Positions 23,784 to 34,693 of a stretch of DNA of 64,000 nt are shown here, piece after piece. The DNA lies in NCBI GenBank assembly GCA_021234155.1, contig JAJEKV010000014.1, forward strand, positions 12,255,836-12,319,835, given 5' to 3'. A model generated the notes under the pieces. That model was not told the origin of the DNA, did not search any database, and saw only the letters and a list, made by a program, of their open reading frames with translations. Position 1 is the first letter of the stretch, and each line of letters begins with the position of its first letter. The translations under genes and the position numbers were made by a program. Origin of the DNA: Isoetes taiwanensis (Eukaryota; Streptophyta; Lycopodiopsida; Isoetales; Isoetaceae).

Positions 23784-24758
23784 TCTAGCGTAGGTCCAGG
23801 ATCTCCGACATCGAAACAAAGTACTGTATTTTCATAGATTATATCCACAAAACTATTGAAACTTGGAGTATACCTTTTGGTCCAAAATGCTTCATGTTTG
23901 CACAAATTATGAAAATGGTTCAAAGATTTGCAATAACTACTATATCCTTCAAAGTTTAATGATATAGCTTGTAGGAATATGGATATGCAATGTCTAAGAT
24001 CTCTGCCTTCTTCTGTCTTCAAGTTACAGACCAAAGACAAAATAATTTCAAATCTCAAATGATAAATATAACACGTCCTCAGGTTCCAAGGCAAAGATAA
24101 CACTCAAGACACTACTACCAATACCATAATATGATCACAGCTCTCCATAGCTCTCCATACAGTACTTAAGCAAAAGGAAACCTATTACAAACAACAGAGT
24201 AATTCTCACTAATACAAATAAACCAATTTGGAGCTATTATTATCATTGTAATCCCATGATCTGACAGTAAAGTTCTACATCACAATCGAGAAACAACTTA
24301 ATTGTATATATGGACTTCACTGCGTAATGGCAACAAAAGGTCTCCAGGTTATCCGCTCCTTGTAAAGCAGCATTTTTTATCAGCAGCTAGATTGAAATAT
24401 CGTCTCCATCCTTCAGGAGGACTAGCAACGCTTCCCGGACCAGGTTTTTAAAAGTTAACTGGTTTCAGCAAGCTATTCGATCAGAGAAATTATACAAAAA
24501 ATACAGAACGAAATACAGAAAAGTTTGAAGCTTAGATCCTATAAGCATGAAATTAGAATAATGATGACGTGTGTATGCGGTACAGAAATCTTGATACATC
24601 CATACAATCCACATGCTGAGTCTCACTATGCTTCTCACAAGTACAGCCTAAGGGCATTCTATTGCTGAATAATGCAAAATATTTTGGCAATATATACTAC
24701 TATGAATACGTATGTGACTGGTGTTTCTGTTTAGAACGGTAAAAAGGAAGCGATTGAC
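23784..24758. other. Unique spacer upstream of the lipase gene
   Basis: No coding sequence is convincing here. A minus-strand ORF spanning the LTR boundary (23735-24103) is judged random. A short tandem AGCTCTCCAT x2 is at about 24139-24158 and TATA-like GTATATATGG at about 24305. The promoter and 5' leader of the downstream gene should lie here, but no site can be fixed. Confidence 0.4.
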
Positions 24759-27110
24759 ATGTCAATGTTTAATTCACTAGTTTCTTCAGAAGCCCCCTTC
24801 CGGCGAGGTATTGTGATGTCGCAGTCTCGTGTGCTTTGCATGGCGCCAGTGCCAAGCAGCGGCCCTTCAACCATGATAGAATCAGGAGCTTGTGCAGACG
24901 CTTGGAACCCCAAACATAAAATACGGATATCCTTGGGTGCACTAAGAAATGCATTAGGAATGATATATTCGGCTTTGGCATTGGGCCATTTCGGGCATGG
25001 GGAACAAAAGCAGGTGGAGCGGCAAATTGGGATATCATCAAAGCTATTTCCGTTTGTTGGACTGTACTCTTGGGTAAGCAATTTTTTGGTGTACAAAGTC
25101 AATGATGCGGGATACCGGCGAATGCTTGCCGAAAAGAGGCGGTGCTCTTCGGCAGCTGCACTTTGGGACACCCCAGGATGTCTTTGGAATTCCCAGCTTT
25201 TTATGAATTCCAGACAGCAGACCTTATTTACTCATTCGTGGATGCCACCCGAGACCTCAAAGCTCAAGTATGGGAGCGTTTTGTTTAGTAGGGAAGTTTT
25301 TGACAGTAGTGTTGGCATTTCTTTGGTTCGAAATTCCTAGGATTATTGCAGAACCTATTTATTTTCTTCATATTGGTAGTTAAATCCCCTTCAAAAAATG
25401 GTTCTAATGGGTAATCTCTGCAAAGAATTCTTGGAAGCTTATAGATAACCTTTTTTTTTAACCTAGTTATGTCAAACATGTTAGCTTGTTCTCTGCATAG
25501 TGACAAACTTATAATTCTTTGATTGCACATGTGACAGGGGATTGTTGGTGCTTTTACATGGTCTCAATGAGCACAGGTACTAGCCAACTTGCGTATGTTA
25601 GTTGGTCTTGATCGGAGGATGACATATTGTACATCTTTGTCTGAAAACACAGATAGTTAAAAATTAAGATTTTCTATGAAGGAACCATCAGTTTTGCAGC
25701 GCGATAGTTCAAAGTTGTAAGTTCAAATGGGTGATTAGGTTGCCTTTGAAGGATGGACAGATTTTTTTCTTTTTTGATGTTCTTATTTCAAATCTTGGGG
25801 CATAGTTTTTATGTGATTTTGTAATAGCTTTCTGGCTTCAGTGGCAGATATGCTCATTTTGCTCGGGAGTTAAACTTGCAAGGCTATGGAGTATTTGGCA
25901 TGGACTGGATAGGTAAGCATTCAGTTCAAGAAGTGTACTGACATTTTTTGCAAATTTGTTTCTTAGATATGCACATGCTCCCCGTAATACCTTGTGTTTG
26001 GCCTTTCTACACCTTCTATTGTCACATTTCTAGTTTGAACTTGATTTCTGTGCCTTCTTAGACAGGACTCATACAAGGCGTGGGTTGTTGCTTTGCCATC
26101 TATCTTTCCTTCTTCTGCATTTGTTGTAATAAGTTTCATTCATGTTTATCCAGGTCATGGTGGGAGTGATGGGCTTCATGGCTATGTCGAATCTCTTGAC
26201 TATGCCGTTGTGGACATTGTATGACTAACTGCTGATGTTATCCTGAGGTTTCTTTCGTTAGAAAGGTTCCCAGGTCACTAATATAGATCTTTTTGGACTT
26301 TTAGGAGGAGTACTTATCAAAGGTAGTAGTCGATTATCCAAATCTTCCAGTATTTCTATTTGGGCATTCGACTGGTGGTGCCATTGCTCTGAAGGTACAC
26401 ACAAGAAGTAATGTTGACATAATTTGGGGCATCTTTGAATTGGTACTTTCTTCTCATTCTTTAACGTTCTTTATAGGCATCTCTTCGAACTTCAGTAGAG
26501 AACAAATTAAGTGGGCTAGTCCTTACATCTCCAGCAATACGTGTTAGACCAGCACATCCAGTTATTGGGGTAAATAACCACTGATGTTCCTTCTACACAA
26601 TCAGATTCCAGAGTAGATTTCCCTGTATCCCTGTAGCCAGCAGTTCTTTTCACTGTTTATGACATAATTTCCCTACAGGTTTTGGCTCCATTTTTCTCGG
26701 TCATTCTACCAAAGTTTCAGTTTCGAGGTGCAAATAAGAAAGGGACCCCAGTAACCCGGGATTTGGAAGAACTCGCTGCAAAGTACAAAGATCCTTTGGT
26801 CTATACTGGTCCTATAAGGATTCGAACTGGGACAGAAATTTTGCGTATAACTGAGTATCTGCAAAAGAATATGAGGAGGATTAGAATGCCATTCATTGTG
26901 CTTCATGGAACTGATGACACCGTGACTGATCCAAAGGCTTCTGAGGAACTGTTCAATGTGGCAGCTTCGGAGCACAAGGCTTTGAAACTTTATAAGAGTC
27001 TTTTGCATGATTTGCTTTTTGAGGTAGAGAGGAAGGAGGTTATAAGAGATATTGTAAATTGGTTGGAGTGCAGGATAGTTAAACAACATGATTCTTCAGA
27101 ATTATTTTGA
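24759..27110 (+). CDS. Monoacylglycerol lipase-type alpha/beta hydrolase, 7 exons
   Basis: The exons are 24759-25267, 25538-25576, 25842-25912, 26154-26218, 26305-26394, 26477-26569 and 26679-27110. All introns are GT-AG and phases are consistent, giving 1299 nt (432 residues). The start ATG has an in-frame stop 27 bases upstream. The first 150 residues form a poorly conserved extension, as in the plant MAGL subgroup with long N-termini. Residues 174-183 (VLLHGLNEHS) include the HG oxyanion region. GHSTG at 248-252 holds the nucleophile Ser250; the likely acid is Asp369 (HGTDDTVTD) and the base His399 (LLHDLLFE). WIGHGGSDGLHGYV and KYKDPLVYTGPIR are family signatures. Such enzymes release a fatty acid from monoacylglycerol or act on related esters; the exact substrate is not shown. 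No premature stop or frameshift is seen, unlike the retroelements around it. An LTR ends 975 bp upstream. Confidence 0.9.
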
Positions 27111-28080
27111 AGAACGGTTCTTCAGCATTACAATTTATGGCAGATTGAGTGGGCATCCAAATGGATATTTCACCTGCAAAAATCAAATTATCATTGTTTC
27201 ATGGGCAGTTCGTTTGTTATATTTTGGGAAGAAACTACATAAAGTGAAATTTACAAGTGCGCATTTCTAACTTGCAATTGCTCTGTCACTGTGGAAGCGG
27301 GCAAGGAAACCTATAAGCATCCTCCTGTCGTTCCACTCATATTTAATTGATGAATTCTTTAAATGGCTACTTAGCCATGTCACATATGTTTTGTGCAATT
27401 TGTCGTAGCCAAAATGAAACATGTCAGTACAGTTTAAATGACCACTCCATTTGACTTACCACCTTTAATGCAAACGGCTCACCCTACTCGAGTGGACTAC
27501 AACTTCGGTTACGTTGCAGAAGATGGAAGAGGTAGGTACCCTGTTGATAAGAGATGAGTACAACAAATTGGGCCAAGAGTTTGCAACATTGCTACAATGT
27601 TAAACTGTGTGCGTGTTTAATGTTACATTTATGTGTTCGAAAGTTAGTAGTAAGGCATGGGGATACAATTTTTTCTATGTCTAGAGAGGTGCATTTTAAA
27701 TCTGCGTGGTATGATGTAAAAAAGTACTATCTATTTAGTGGGTTGATGAGATTTACACAATTGATTTTTATTTTTTCTTCAACTCTATTTGTTGAACTAT
27801 CTTTATAGTGGGGATTAAAATGGGGATTTAAAGAAGCAGGTGTCTAAGGACTATGGATTGGCCAATCCATGTGCTTGTTTAATTTTGATTGCAATTGGTA
27901 AGGTACAAGTCAAAAGTAGCACCGAAAGTTGTAGTATGATGTGTATTCAAAAAGCATGAAACAAAATTGCAATTCTTGTATGAGAAATTGGGTTGTTGAA
28001 TAAAATTGTGGCTAAGTGAATAGGAATAACCATTTTAGCATGTTCCAAAGCATGAAGCCAAGATGAGCCAATGTGAATTA
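27111..28080. other. Downstream region of the lipase gene
   Basis: AT-rich sequence with no recognisable gene. The lipase 3' UTR and polyadenylation site should be in the first few hundred bases. I could not place them reliably. Confidence 0.35.
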
Positions 28081-28098
28081 TTACTACAAGAAATTTAT

Positions 28099-28120
28099 CG
28101 CGGCGGCCAAGGCCGCCGCG
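28099..28120. repeat. GC-rich perfect hairpin
   Basis: Ten-base arms CGCGGCGGCC and GGCCGCCGCG are separated by AA. It is an island of pure G/C in AT-rich DNA and lies 9 bases after ACTACAAGAAA. Plant CACTA transposon ends typically start CACTACAAGAAA, so this may be a degenerate end of such an element. No partner end was found. Confidence 0.5.
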
Positions 28121-28317
28121 AACATTTCTTTTGTCCAACTCGCTGCAAAAGCACTTTTCTATTAAGTCGAAAGGATTTCAGTTCTGAACATGCGAGAATT
28201 GAATTTATGTTTATTTTGTAACGCTGCAAAACACAATGTAAGAGGAAATGTGCGCTTCGAAATTTTTTTAGGATATGAATGAGTAATTTAAATCCACCTT
28301 TCTACTGTTCGACCTTT

Positions 28318-28357
28318 CTTGATCACCCTAAGGTAATGGTACTTTAGGGTGATCAAG
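28318..28357. repeat. Inverted repeat with 14-bp perfect arms
   Basis: The arms CTTGATCACCCTAA (28318-28331) and TTAGGGTGATCAAG (28344-28357) flank a 12-base loop. No T-run follows, and no transposon ends are recognised around it. Confidence 0.6.
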
Positions 28358-28618
28358 ACCCCAATTGAGGGTTTTCAATAAATTAATTTCTCCCTATAAT
28401 GGGAGAGATATATTCGAGTTCTTTTTTCAAAAGTCATGGGTAAATTTTTCAACAACACAACCATTTGTATATCTTGGTTTGTCAATATATGCCTTAATAT
28501 CTTCTTCGTTCTCTCATTTTTTAGAAGATATGGGTTCTACACATAGTTTATTCAATCGTGCCAACTTGGTATATTCAAATCCTTTTCTGATTGCTATCTT
28601 CATAAAATCATCGACATG

Positions 28619-28745
28619 TTTGTTGTACCTCTAAAGGTGATAAAATAGAAATTAATAGTTCTTTTATTATTCCAGGACCATATTTGTTGTACCTCTGAAG
28701 CTGATGAAAGGGAGATTGATAGTTCTTTTATTATTCCAGGACCGT
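28619..28745. repeat. Imperfect tandem duplication, about 64 bp x2
   Basis: Both units share TGTTGTACCTCT, GATAGTTCTTTTATTATTCC (TAAT in the first) and CAGGACC. The second differs at a handful of sites, so the duplication is not recent. Confidence 0.65.
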
Positions 28746-28826
28746 AGTTAGTGTTTTGTCTGACATAGAGGCAGATGCCTAACCAGTGTTTGAAAATCAA
28801 GGTTGCGGCTAGTGTCGTTCATGAAC

Positions 28827-28876
28827 CTGTAATTCCCCAAGAATGATCAATCTGTAATTCCCCAAGAATGATCAAT
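28827..28876. repeat. Perfect tandem duplication, 25 bp x2
   Basis: The unit begins CTGTAATTCCCCAAG and is repeated without change. Confidence 0.8.
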
Positions 28877-29275
28877 CTGCCATTTAACTCTTCAACCATT
28901 CAATACTCTTCATATGTTGCTTCATTTATTAATTTTCAATGTGAAATAAAGAAATTAGTTTCCTGGACACATTATGCAAAATAAGCTTTTTTGAAAGCCA
29001 TAGAAAAGTCTTTGTAGCATTTGCTGAAAATGTACATTACTACCACTCAAACAAAGCAAAACATTTACTGTGTTTGGCATTCACACTTGCTTGCAAGTTT
29101 GCTACTTGCCATTTATGAATGTTTCACTAGATTAGTTTTCAAGACAAAAAGAATTTAAATAAGTGCACCAATTGGAGATGAAATAGATGATTCAAATTAT
29201 ATACACACAATCACTAGTCATATTCTAGCTCCTCTGGTGTGATAGGCCAAGGGAATTATAGATTTCTTCTGTACG

Positions 29276-29323
29276 TCTCTGGATAATGCCTTTCTCATAT
29301 CTATGGATAATGCCTTTCTCATA
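29276..29323. repeat. Tandem duplication, 24 bp x2
   Basis: The unit is TCT(C/A)TGGATAATGCC followed by TTTCTCATA. One base differs between copies. Confidence 0.75.
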
Positions 29324-29458
29324 TCTGCAAGAAGACTGTAATAATGAGAAATCTATTTGACATCTCTAAGAAGTTCTTGCCGTTTCTTAAGACTTAGAAT
29401 CTCCTGACAAAAAGCTGACGGGCCTTGCTAGAAAGCTTACCAAATCTATTATCCTCAC

Positions 29459-29639
29459 CGGAATAGTAATGCAACACATGTCTATAAATGACATAACCAA
29501 GCTGGCAAATAGAAATCACAACACGGTTTCCAGTAAAGAATAGCTTTACTCCTTTAAAAGATACCCAATGACTAACCTTTTGATACATTTGAATAGCAGG
29601 CCCATTTGGAATGTAGGAAGAAGCCATCAAGCTCCATAC
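29459..29639 (-). pseudogene. NAA20 (NatB catalytic subunit)-like gene fragment
   Basis: Two exons read on the minus strand. The first, 29639-29577, ends in NGPAIQMYQK; a 75-bp GT-AG intron (29576-29502) follows; the second, 29501-29459, encodes LGYVIYRHVLHYYS. This closely resembles the acetyl-CoA-binding end of N-alpha-acetyltransferase 20, whose plant consensus there is NTPAIKMYEKLGYIIYRRVLRYYSGEE. The phases match across the intron. The upstream part of exon one (VWSLMASSYI) is much less similar, and neither the N-terminal GNAT fold nor the family C-terminus was found nearby, so this looks like a degraded piece. NatB acetylates nascent proteins starting Met-Asp, Met-Glu, Met-Asn or Met-Gln. 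A kept intron argues against a processed retrocopy. Confidence 0.55.
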
Positions 29640-31480
29640 CTGGAAAAAAGAGGTAGGAAAAGCCAGCCGAGATTCTACGGAAAAACTAGGGCATCCAGCA
29701 TGCAGATTTTCAGGAGCTGCACATATGCACAGGCCCCAGAATACATGCAGAACTTCTATTTTTTCACAGTCAAAAGACACGTTACTGGCAAGAAGGAGCT
29801 AGGTCCAGGTCTTGCACAGGTTTGGGATGTTCTCAAAGTAGTTAAGGTCATATATTTTTTACAGAGCATTGCATCGGTTGAAAAACTTGGTGCTTTGGCC
29901 TTTACCTAAAGCAAGGATCGAAATGCAACTCTAATTTAATAGGTTTTTCTCTTCAATCATTCAAAATGCAAGATCTAGTTCTATAAAAGGCTCAGTCCTA
30001 CCAATCTACATGGACAACCCTCTACCAAAAGCAGCCTAAAAGGGATTCAGAAAAAAATGAGTGAGAAAATAGAAGTTTGTATAAAACTCACCTTCGAATC
30101 CCATTGAATCACCGCCTCAGCAATGCACCTATTATGTAAGCCGATTGCAAAAGCTATTTATACATATCTGGCATGTCGCCATCGCTCCTCTGGAAGCAGC
30201 TAGAGCATCGCCTAGAAGCGTTGCTTCGAAGCAAAGCTTTCTATCCTAACTGTCTCTGAAAAATATCGCTTGCTTCAGAGGGAAGAAATCAACGGCCATT
30301 TGCCCTGCCTAATTAACTGGACCTGAAGAATCGTTTGCTTCAGAGCGAAGACATCGACGGTAAGAGAGCGATACCTATGTGTCGTGCATACCCGCCATCG
30401 CCAAACAGCCAGGCGTCGAAGTCGCCGGAGGAGATTGTGAATAGAAAAATTACGTGGCATAAAAATGTGAGATTAGATTGCGGCGCAGAAAAAATACCCA
30501 CGACAAAAACAGAAAATAGAAATTGGAAACTGACTTATATATGTTCAGACTAGGGTATGGTCACCCCTTTTTTTTGCACTTAAGGGGCAACATGATAATT
30601 CAAGTAGCATTTGTCCACAAAATTAAGTTATGCCAGATCCATTGGATTCAACCTATTTTGCAGTCAAAATTTTGGTCATTAGAGCTCCTCCAGTCCATCA
30701 TTGTGCGCCCCAAGAAGGGGGTCAAGGAGCCCCTGCCGTGGCGCCAAATCCATGCCTTTGTGGCAAAAAATGCCACCTATCACAAGGGTTGAGTGTCTAT
30801 GTGAGGGTATAGGCTTGGTCCAGCGAGGCAATGTAGGCCTTGCTATCACGCAGGGCTTCGCACGGTCAGGGGTTTCATCGCGACCTTCCCTCCTCCCATA
30901 ATCGCACGGGAGTTTACTGCTAACTACACTTAATTACCTGAATCATTGTTAATCATGCAAGCATATTTCAATTACAGGTTGATTAGAGCCTTGCTTTAAC
31001 AAATTCCATTGAAGCATGTGATTCAGGTATGTTGGGGATCTATGGGCTATGATATGACATGTATAAACTCCAAGCTTATCTGCAACACAAACATAAGGAA
31101 ATAGAGGAAATAACACAAAGTACCACCCCTTAAGGGCAAAGCTCACCATCCAACTGGGCTATCCTGAGCCAAAGAATCTCCGAGAAAGACTGAATTTTGG
31201 AATAGGAAAGGCTTAAGGGAAAACAAATTAGCCACTAGAGAATCCATCATTTAGCAAATCACAAGTTCAAGGAAAGATTGGCTTTAAGAATAGGCTTAGG
31301 CGGGAAATTCAGGATTTCATAAAGGATTGAAAAGTTATACTCAACTCAATCAATCCTTAACACCAGAAGCTTTTACCATAATTCAGAAGTAAATAAGGAA
31401 TGGAATTAAAAGATCGAAGAATCGCTGAAGATAGCTTAAGGACTTCACGCGGGCATGTTTGCAACTAAATTTGATCGTTT
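29640..31480. other. Spacer without a supported gene
   Basis: A minus-strand segment at 30092-30128 reads CIAEAVIQWDSK between AG and GT and would be in phase with the NAA20-like exon, but it does not match that family. A phrase of about 30 bases around GCTTGCTTCAGAG occurs twice (about 30265 and 30332). ORFs at 30275-30460 and 30523-30812 have no recognisable content. Confidence 0.35.
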
Positions 31481-31965
31481 ATGACAAATAGTGCAAGTGA
31501 TACGAACTGCAATTTGACAAATTGCCTCCCATCACAACAACATTGATTTTGCTTTAGAAATTCCCAAAAATTCATTTCAAATCCGAGTTCTTAATTTCTA
31601 GTCATTGTTTTGTTAGTTGACTTCTATTGACAAAAAATTGACTGATGTTTGAGCTCAAATGTCCTCCAAATATGAGCTCTAACTTGGAAAGGAATTTCTC
31701 CGCTGAATTTTAGCAATTTTTCTTTGCCTAACTGCACAATCAAACCAACAAAAACTCAAAGCTCTGAAAACCACAACGATTCGAACACTGATACCATTTT
31801 GCAAAAATGAAAAAGGTATAAACACTTGATCTTCTTGGCTTTTTTATTGGGGGTTTCCTTTACAGACTGGTCCATTTAAGTGATCTGGAGGTTCTAGCTC
31901 AAACTTGAACCTAGTTTCAAGTTTGTTCTTGTGTTTGACTCTTAAAGCCATGTTGTGGGTAAACA
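31481..31965 (+). repeat. LTR fragment of family A', 3' end
   Basis: It is a diverged parallel of the last part of the A LTR: ATTCCCAAAAATTCA, GACTTCTATTGAC, AAAAAGGTATAAAC and TTTAAGTGATCTGGAGGTTCTAG occur in the same order. It ends GGGTAAACA, followed by a PBS-like TTGGAGATCCTAC. Its stem-loop is broken. Confidence 0.6.
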
Positions 31966-32010
31966 TCTTGGAGATCCTACTATGTGACCCTTCTCGATCT
32001 CAAGAATTCA

Positions 32011-33030
32011 TGCTTCCTAAACAAAGAATTCCAACAGAAGATCCACCATTAGAGGATGTTGAGGCATTAGAACATTACAGGGCAGGTACTGTACCTTCCA
32101 GTCCCTTTACCGACTTTTCACTCAAATATGAATTCTAACAACTTCAACAGAGACAGCGGGCGGGCGGGCGGGCGGACGGACGGACATCATATCAGTCCTG
32201 TTTACTGCTATCATATGAGCTCATATGATAACATTTGATGATATCATTTGAGTTTTTGAATTTTTGTTCATATCAGAGCCACGTTGGCATAGATAGATAG
32301 ATGGATAGTATTTTCGCGTCATGCCACGTTGGCAGTATCCATGAGGATACACGACAGACCCCCAGAGACCTGAACACAAGCTCTTAGTTGCTAACCCAAT
32401 GGACTAGCCACTAAACCGAACAAGTGAAGAGTATTACAGAAATTATGGCTTTAAGAAAGGAGGTAAGCTTTTAGAATTTGAGAATTGTTTTAAAGATGAT
32501 GAGGCTAGAGCATGGTTGAACTATAAGAAGATTATGGAAACTACCTCTTGGTATGAGCTAATCAAGAAGATTCTAGCTCGATTTGGTAAGTTAGCTACAC
32601 ATCCAGATTTTGTTAATGAATTGCAAACCTTTTTTAATTGTGTAGGTGAAAGTGTGGGCCAACTCAAAGAGAGATTTAGTACCTACTTGAGCAAATGCCA
32701 AACGAGCCAAGCCCCAATAACAACTTTGTTCTTAGTCTCTTCCTTTATTAAAGGCCTAGTTTTCAGATCTGGAGATGCATAGGAAATTGCTCAAGATTCA
32801 ATTTGCTAAAGGCTTTAATTCCATCTACAAAGTCTTTGCTAAGACCACTGAACTCACCAAAATGCTTGCTATTCTAAGCATAGCCTTGCCTCATGACCCT
32901 TTTTACTATGATACAAGCTATGAACACCCTCCTTCCATCCCTATTTATGCCATACAGAAAGATAAGAGGAAATCCAAGGAGGAGGAGGCTGATTCTCAAA
33001 TTTCCGATGTAAAGACAGACTTGTCCAAGG
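32011..33030 (+). pseudogene. gag of family A' with an internal insertion
   Basis: The start MLPKQRIPTEDPPLED at about 32011 matches the gag start of A. Capsid sequence resumes at about 32426 (EYYRNYGFKKGGKLLEF) and runs through ARFGKLATHPDFVNELQTF and FLVSSFIKGL to IYKVFAKTTELTKM and a lysine-rich region. Between these parts lies foreign DNA (32146-32425). There is a frameshift near 32770. At about 33036 the sequence jumps directly into integrase, so the nucleocapsid, protease and polymerase are deleted. Confidence 0.7.
32146..32425. other. Insertion in A' gag with microsatellite and palindrome
   Basis: It starts with a (GGGC)n(GGAC)n run (about 32157-32185). A perfect 22-base palindrome centred on GAGCTC lies at 32209-32230, and GCCACGTTGGCA occurs twice (about 32279 and 32322). 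Flanking gag is colinear, so this is inserted DNA, but no clear target duplication or transposon ends were seen. Confidence 0.5.
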
Positions 33031-33035
33031 TCATT

Positions 33036-33590
33036 GAGTGTGTTCCAGGTTTGGGATTCCTTTCAAGCTTCGTTCAAATAGCGGTACACTATTTGTCAAT
33101 GAGGTTATTGCTAATTTGTCGAGCATTCTTAAAGTCAAGCATACCAAAAGATCTGCTTACTATCTTCAAAGTAATGGATAAGCAGAAGCTGCTAACAATG
33201 AAGAGTGTTTTGCAGAAGATAATGGAGGTGAACAAGAGAGATTAGCATCTCAAAATAGTGGATGCACTATAGGCTTACAGGGTTACCATCAAGGCTGCTA
33301 CAAATCACACACATTTAATCTAGTTTATGGCATTGGGGTTTTGATGCCTATTGAGTTAGAGTTGCCATCTTTGAGGTTAGCTCATAAATTATGCTTACCA
33401 TTTGAAAATGCCTTGCAAGAAAGATTGGATGCATTGCTGTACTTGGATGAGTATAGAATGGAGGCTGAAAATGCCAACTTGTGGGAAAAAGCCAAAGATC
33501 TAGCTGTATTCAAAGCTGCTCACAAGATACAAGGAATATTCAAGGAAGGAGAACTTGTACTCAAATAGAACAAGTAAAAAAATAGACAAC
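33036..33590 (+). pseudogene. Integrase fragment, A' copy 1
   Basis: It begins within the catalytic core at PGLGFLSSF-type sequence (second acidic region) and continues through the DALWAYR-equivalent to ELPSLRLAHKLCLPFENALQERL and FKAAHKIQGIFKEGELVLK (frame 33341-33568). It is colinear with 36568-37100. Confidence 0.7.
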
Positions 33591-33924
33591 TGGTAAGTTT
33601 GAGAATATTTAGAAAGGACCTTACGAGGTCTTAGAATCTGCAGGGCTGAAAGAAGTAGCTACATGCATATCATTGCCAAATCCCATAAACACCTTGAATC
33701 TAAAGCGATATTAGGATCAACATGTGTGCTTGTCCATTTTCATGTAGAAGTTAGCTCAATTATCTCTTTAGAGTAGGCTTGATTAGTTCATTCTTATATT
33801 TGAAGTTTATTCCAGAATCTTTTGTTTTGATACGATTAGATTTGGGTTTGCAGTAAACAGGACTGATATGAGGCTAGCAGAGACCACTCCAAGAGAGAAA
33901 ATGATTGCTAATGCTCGCAAAAAG

Positions 33925-34302
33925 TGTCACGTGTAGGTCCATCGGCTGATTCATTCACTTGCTATATAAACTTGGCCACATCGATTTACTTCTTTCTTAT
34001 ATATGTGTAGGACCTTATCAATTTCTTAATATATTGTTGTATTTCTATGATAGGTCATCACATTCTTCACCCATACTCATCTGTTACTACCCGTGTCCAT
34101 ACCATCTCATAGCTGCCGTCATTCCTCCCATCCAACAGTTATTTTATCAATGCTTTCTATGTTTCCATGACAGATGCATCTTTAAAATCATCCAAATTCA
34201 TCTGTCACAAGTAGTCCTACCTTTCACCATAGTCATTTCATATGAATTCAATCTCTGTAGCTCCCTGCCGTGTCACTTGACCGTGGTAGAGTTGCAGCCA
34301 TG
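33925..34302 (+). repeat. 5' part of A' LTR, copy 1
   Basis: It begins TGTCACGTGTAGG (a CACGTG G-box) with CTATATAAAC downstream, then repeated modules containing CATGACAG and TAGAGTTGCAGCC. Similarity to the second copy (37455-37870) stops exactly after GTTGCAGCC. Confidence 0.6.
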
Positions 34303-34693
34303 AGAATAATGAATAAGTAAAAAAGAGATCGAAGCTACCTCAAGGTGGCAAATAATGATTTGTTCAAGCTCTCATAGATGACATTGAAGTTTGAATCGTT
34401 TCCACTGGAAATCATTACAGATCGTAAAAACCCCTTCATTAGAAAGCAAAAGACTCTACCTAGCCTAGATTGCTACTGAAATTATGAATAAAATGAGGAA
34501 AGATGGAGATTCATATTGCAATTTTGTGCAATCTAGACAATCCAAAAAATACAACTGTTTTAATTTTTAATTATTCAATACATAAGCTGTTGTGACATCG
34601 CGCACAACTAAATTTATAGGCAAAATTCCCATAAGGAAGTGAGAAGAAAGGATATTCTACACTACTCAGAATACGGAATAAGTACAATTGACT

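Noticed and set aside
24731-25171. 146-codon minus-strand ORF
   Set aside because: It is antisense to lipase exon 1, which is supported by splice phases, homology and position.
28827-28876. Possible CRISPR-like direct repeats
   Set aside because: Only two abutting units without spacers, in a plant genome.
30275-30460. Minus-strand ORF in a GC-richer patch
   Set aside because: No recognisable domain, no splice continuity with the NAA20-like exons, and overlapping ORFs on the other strand.
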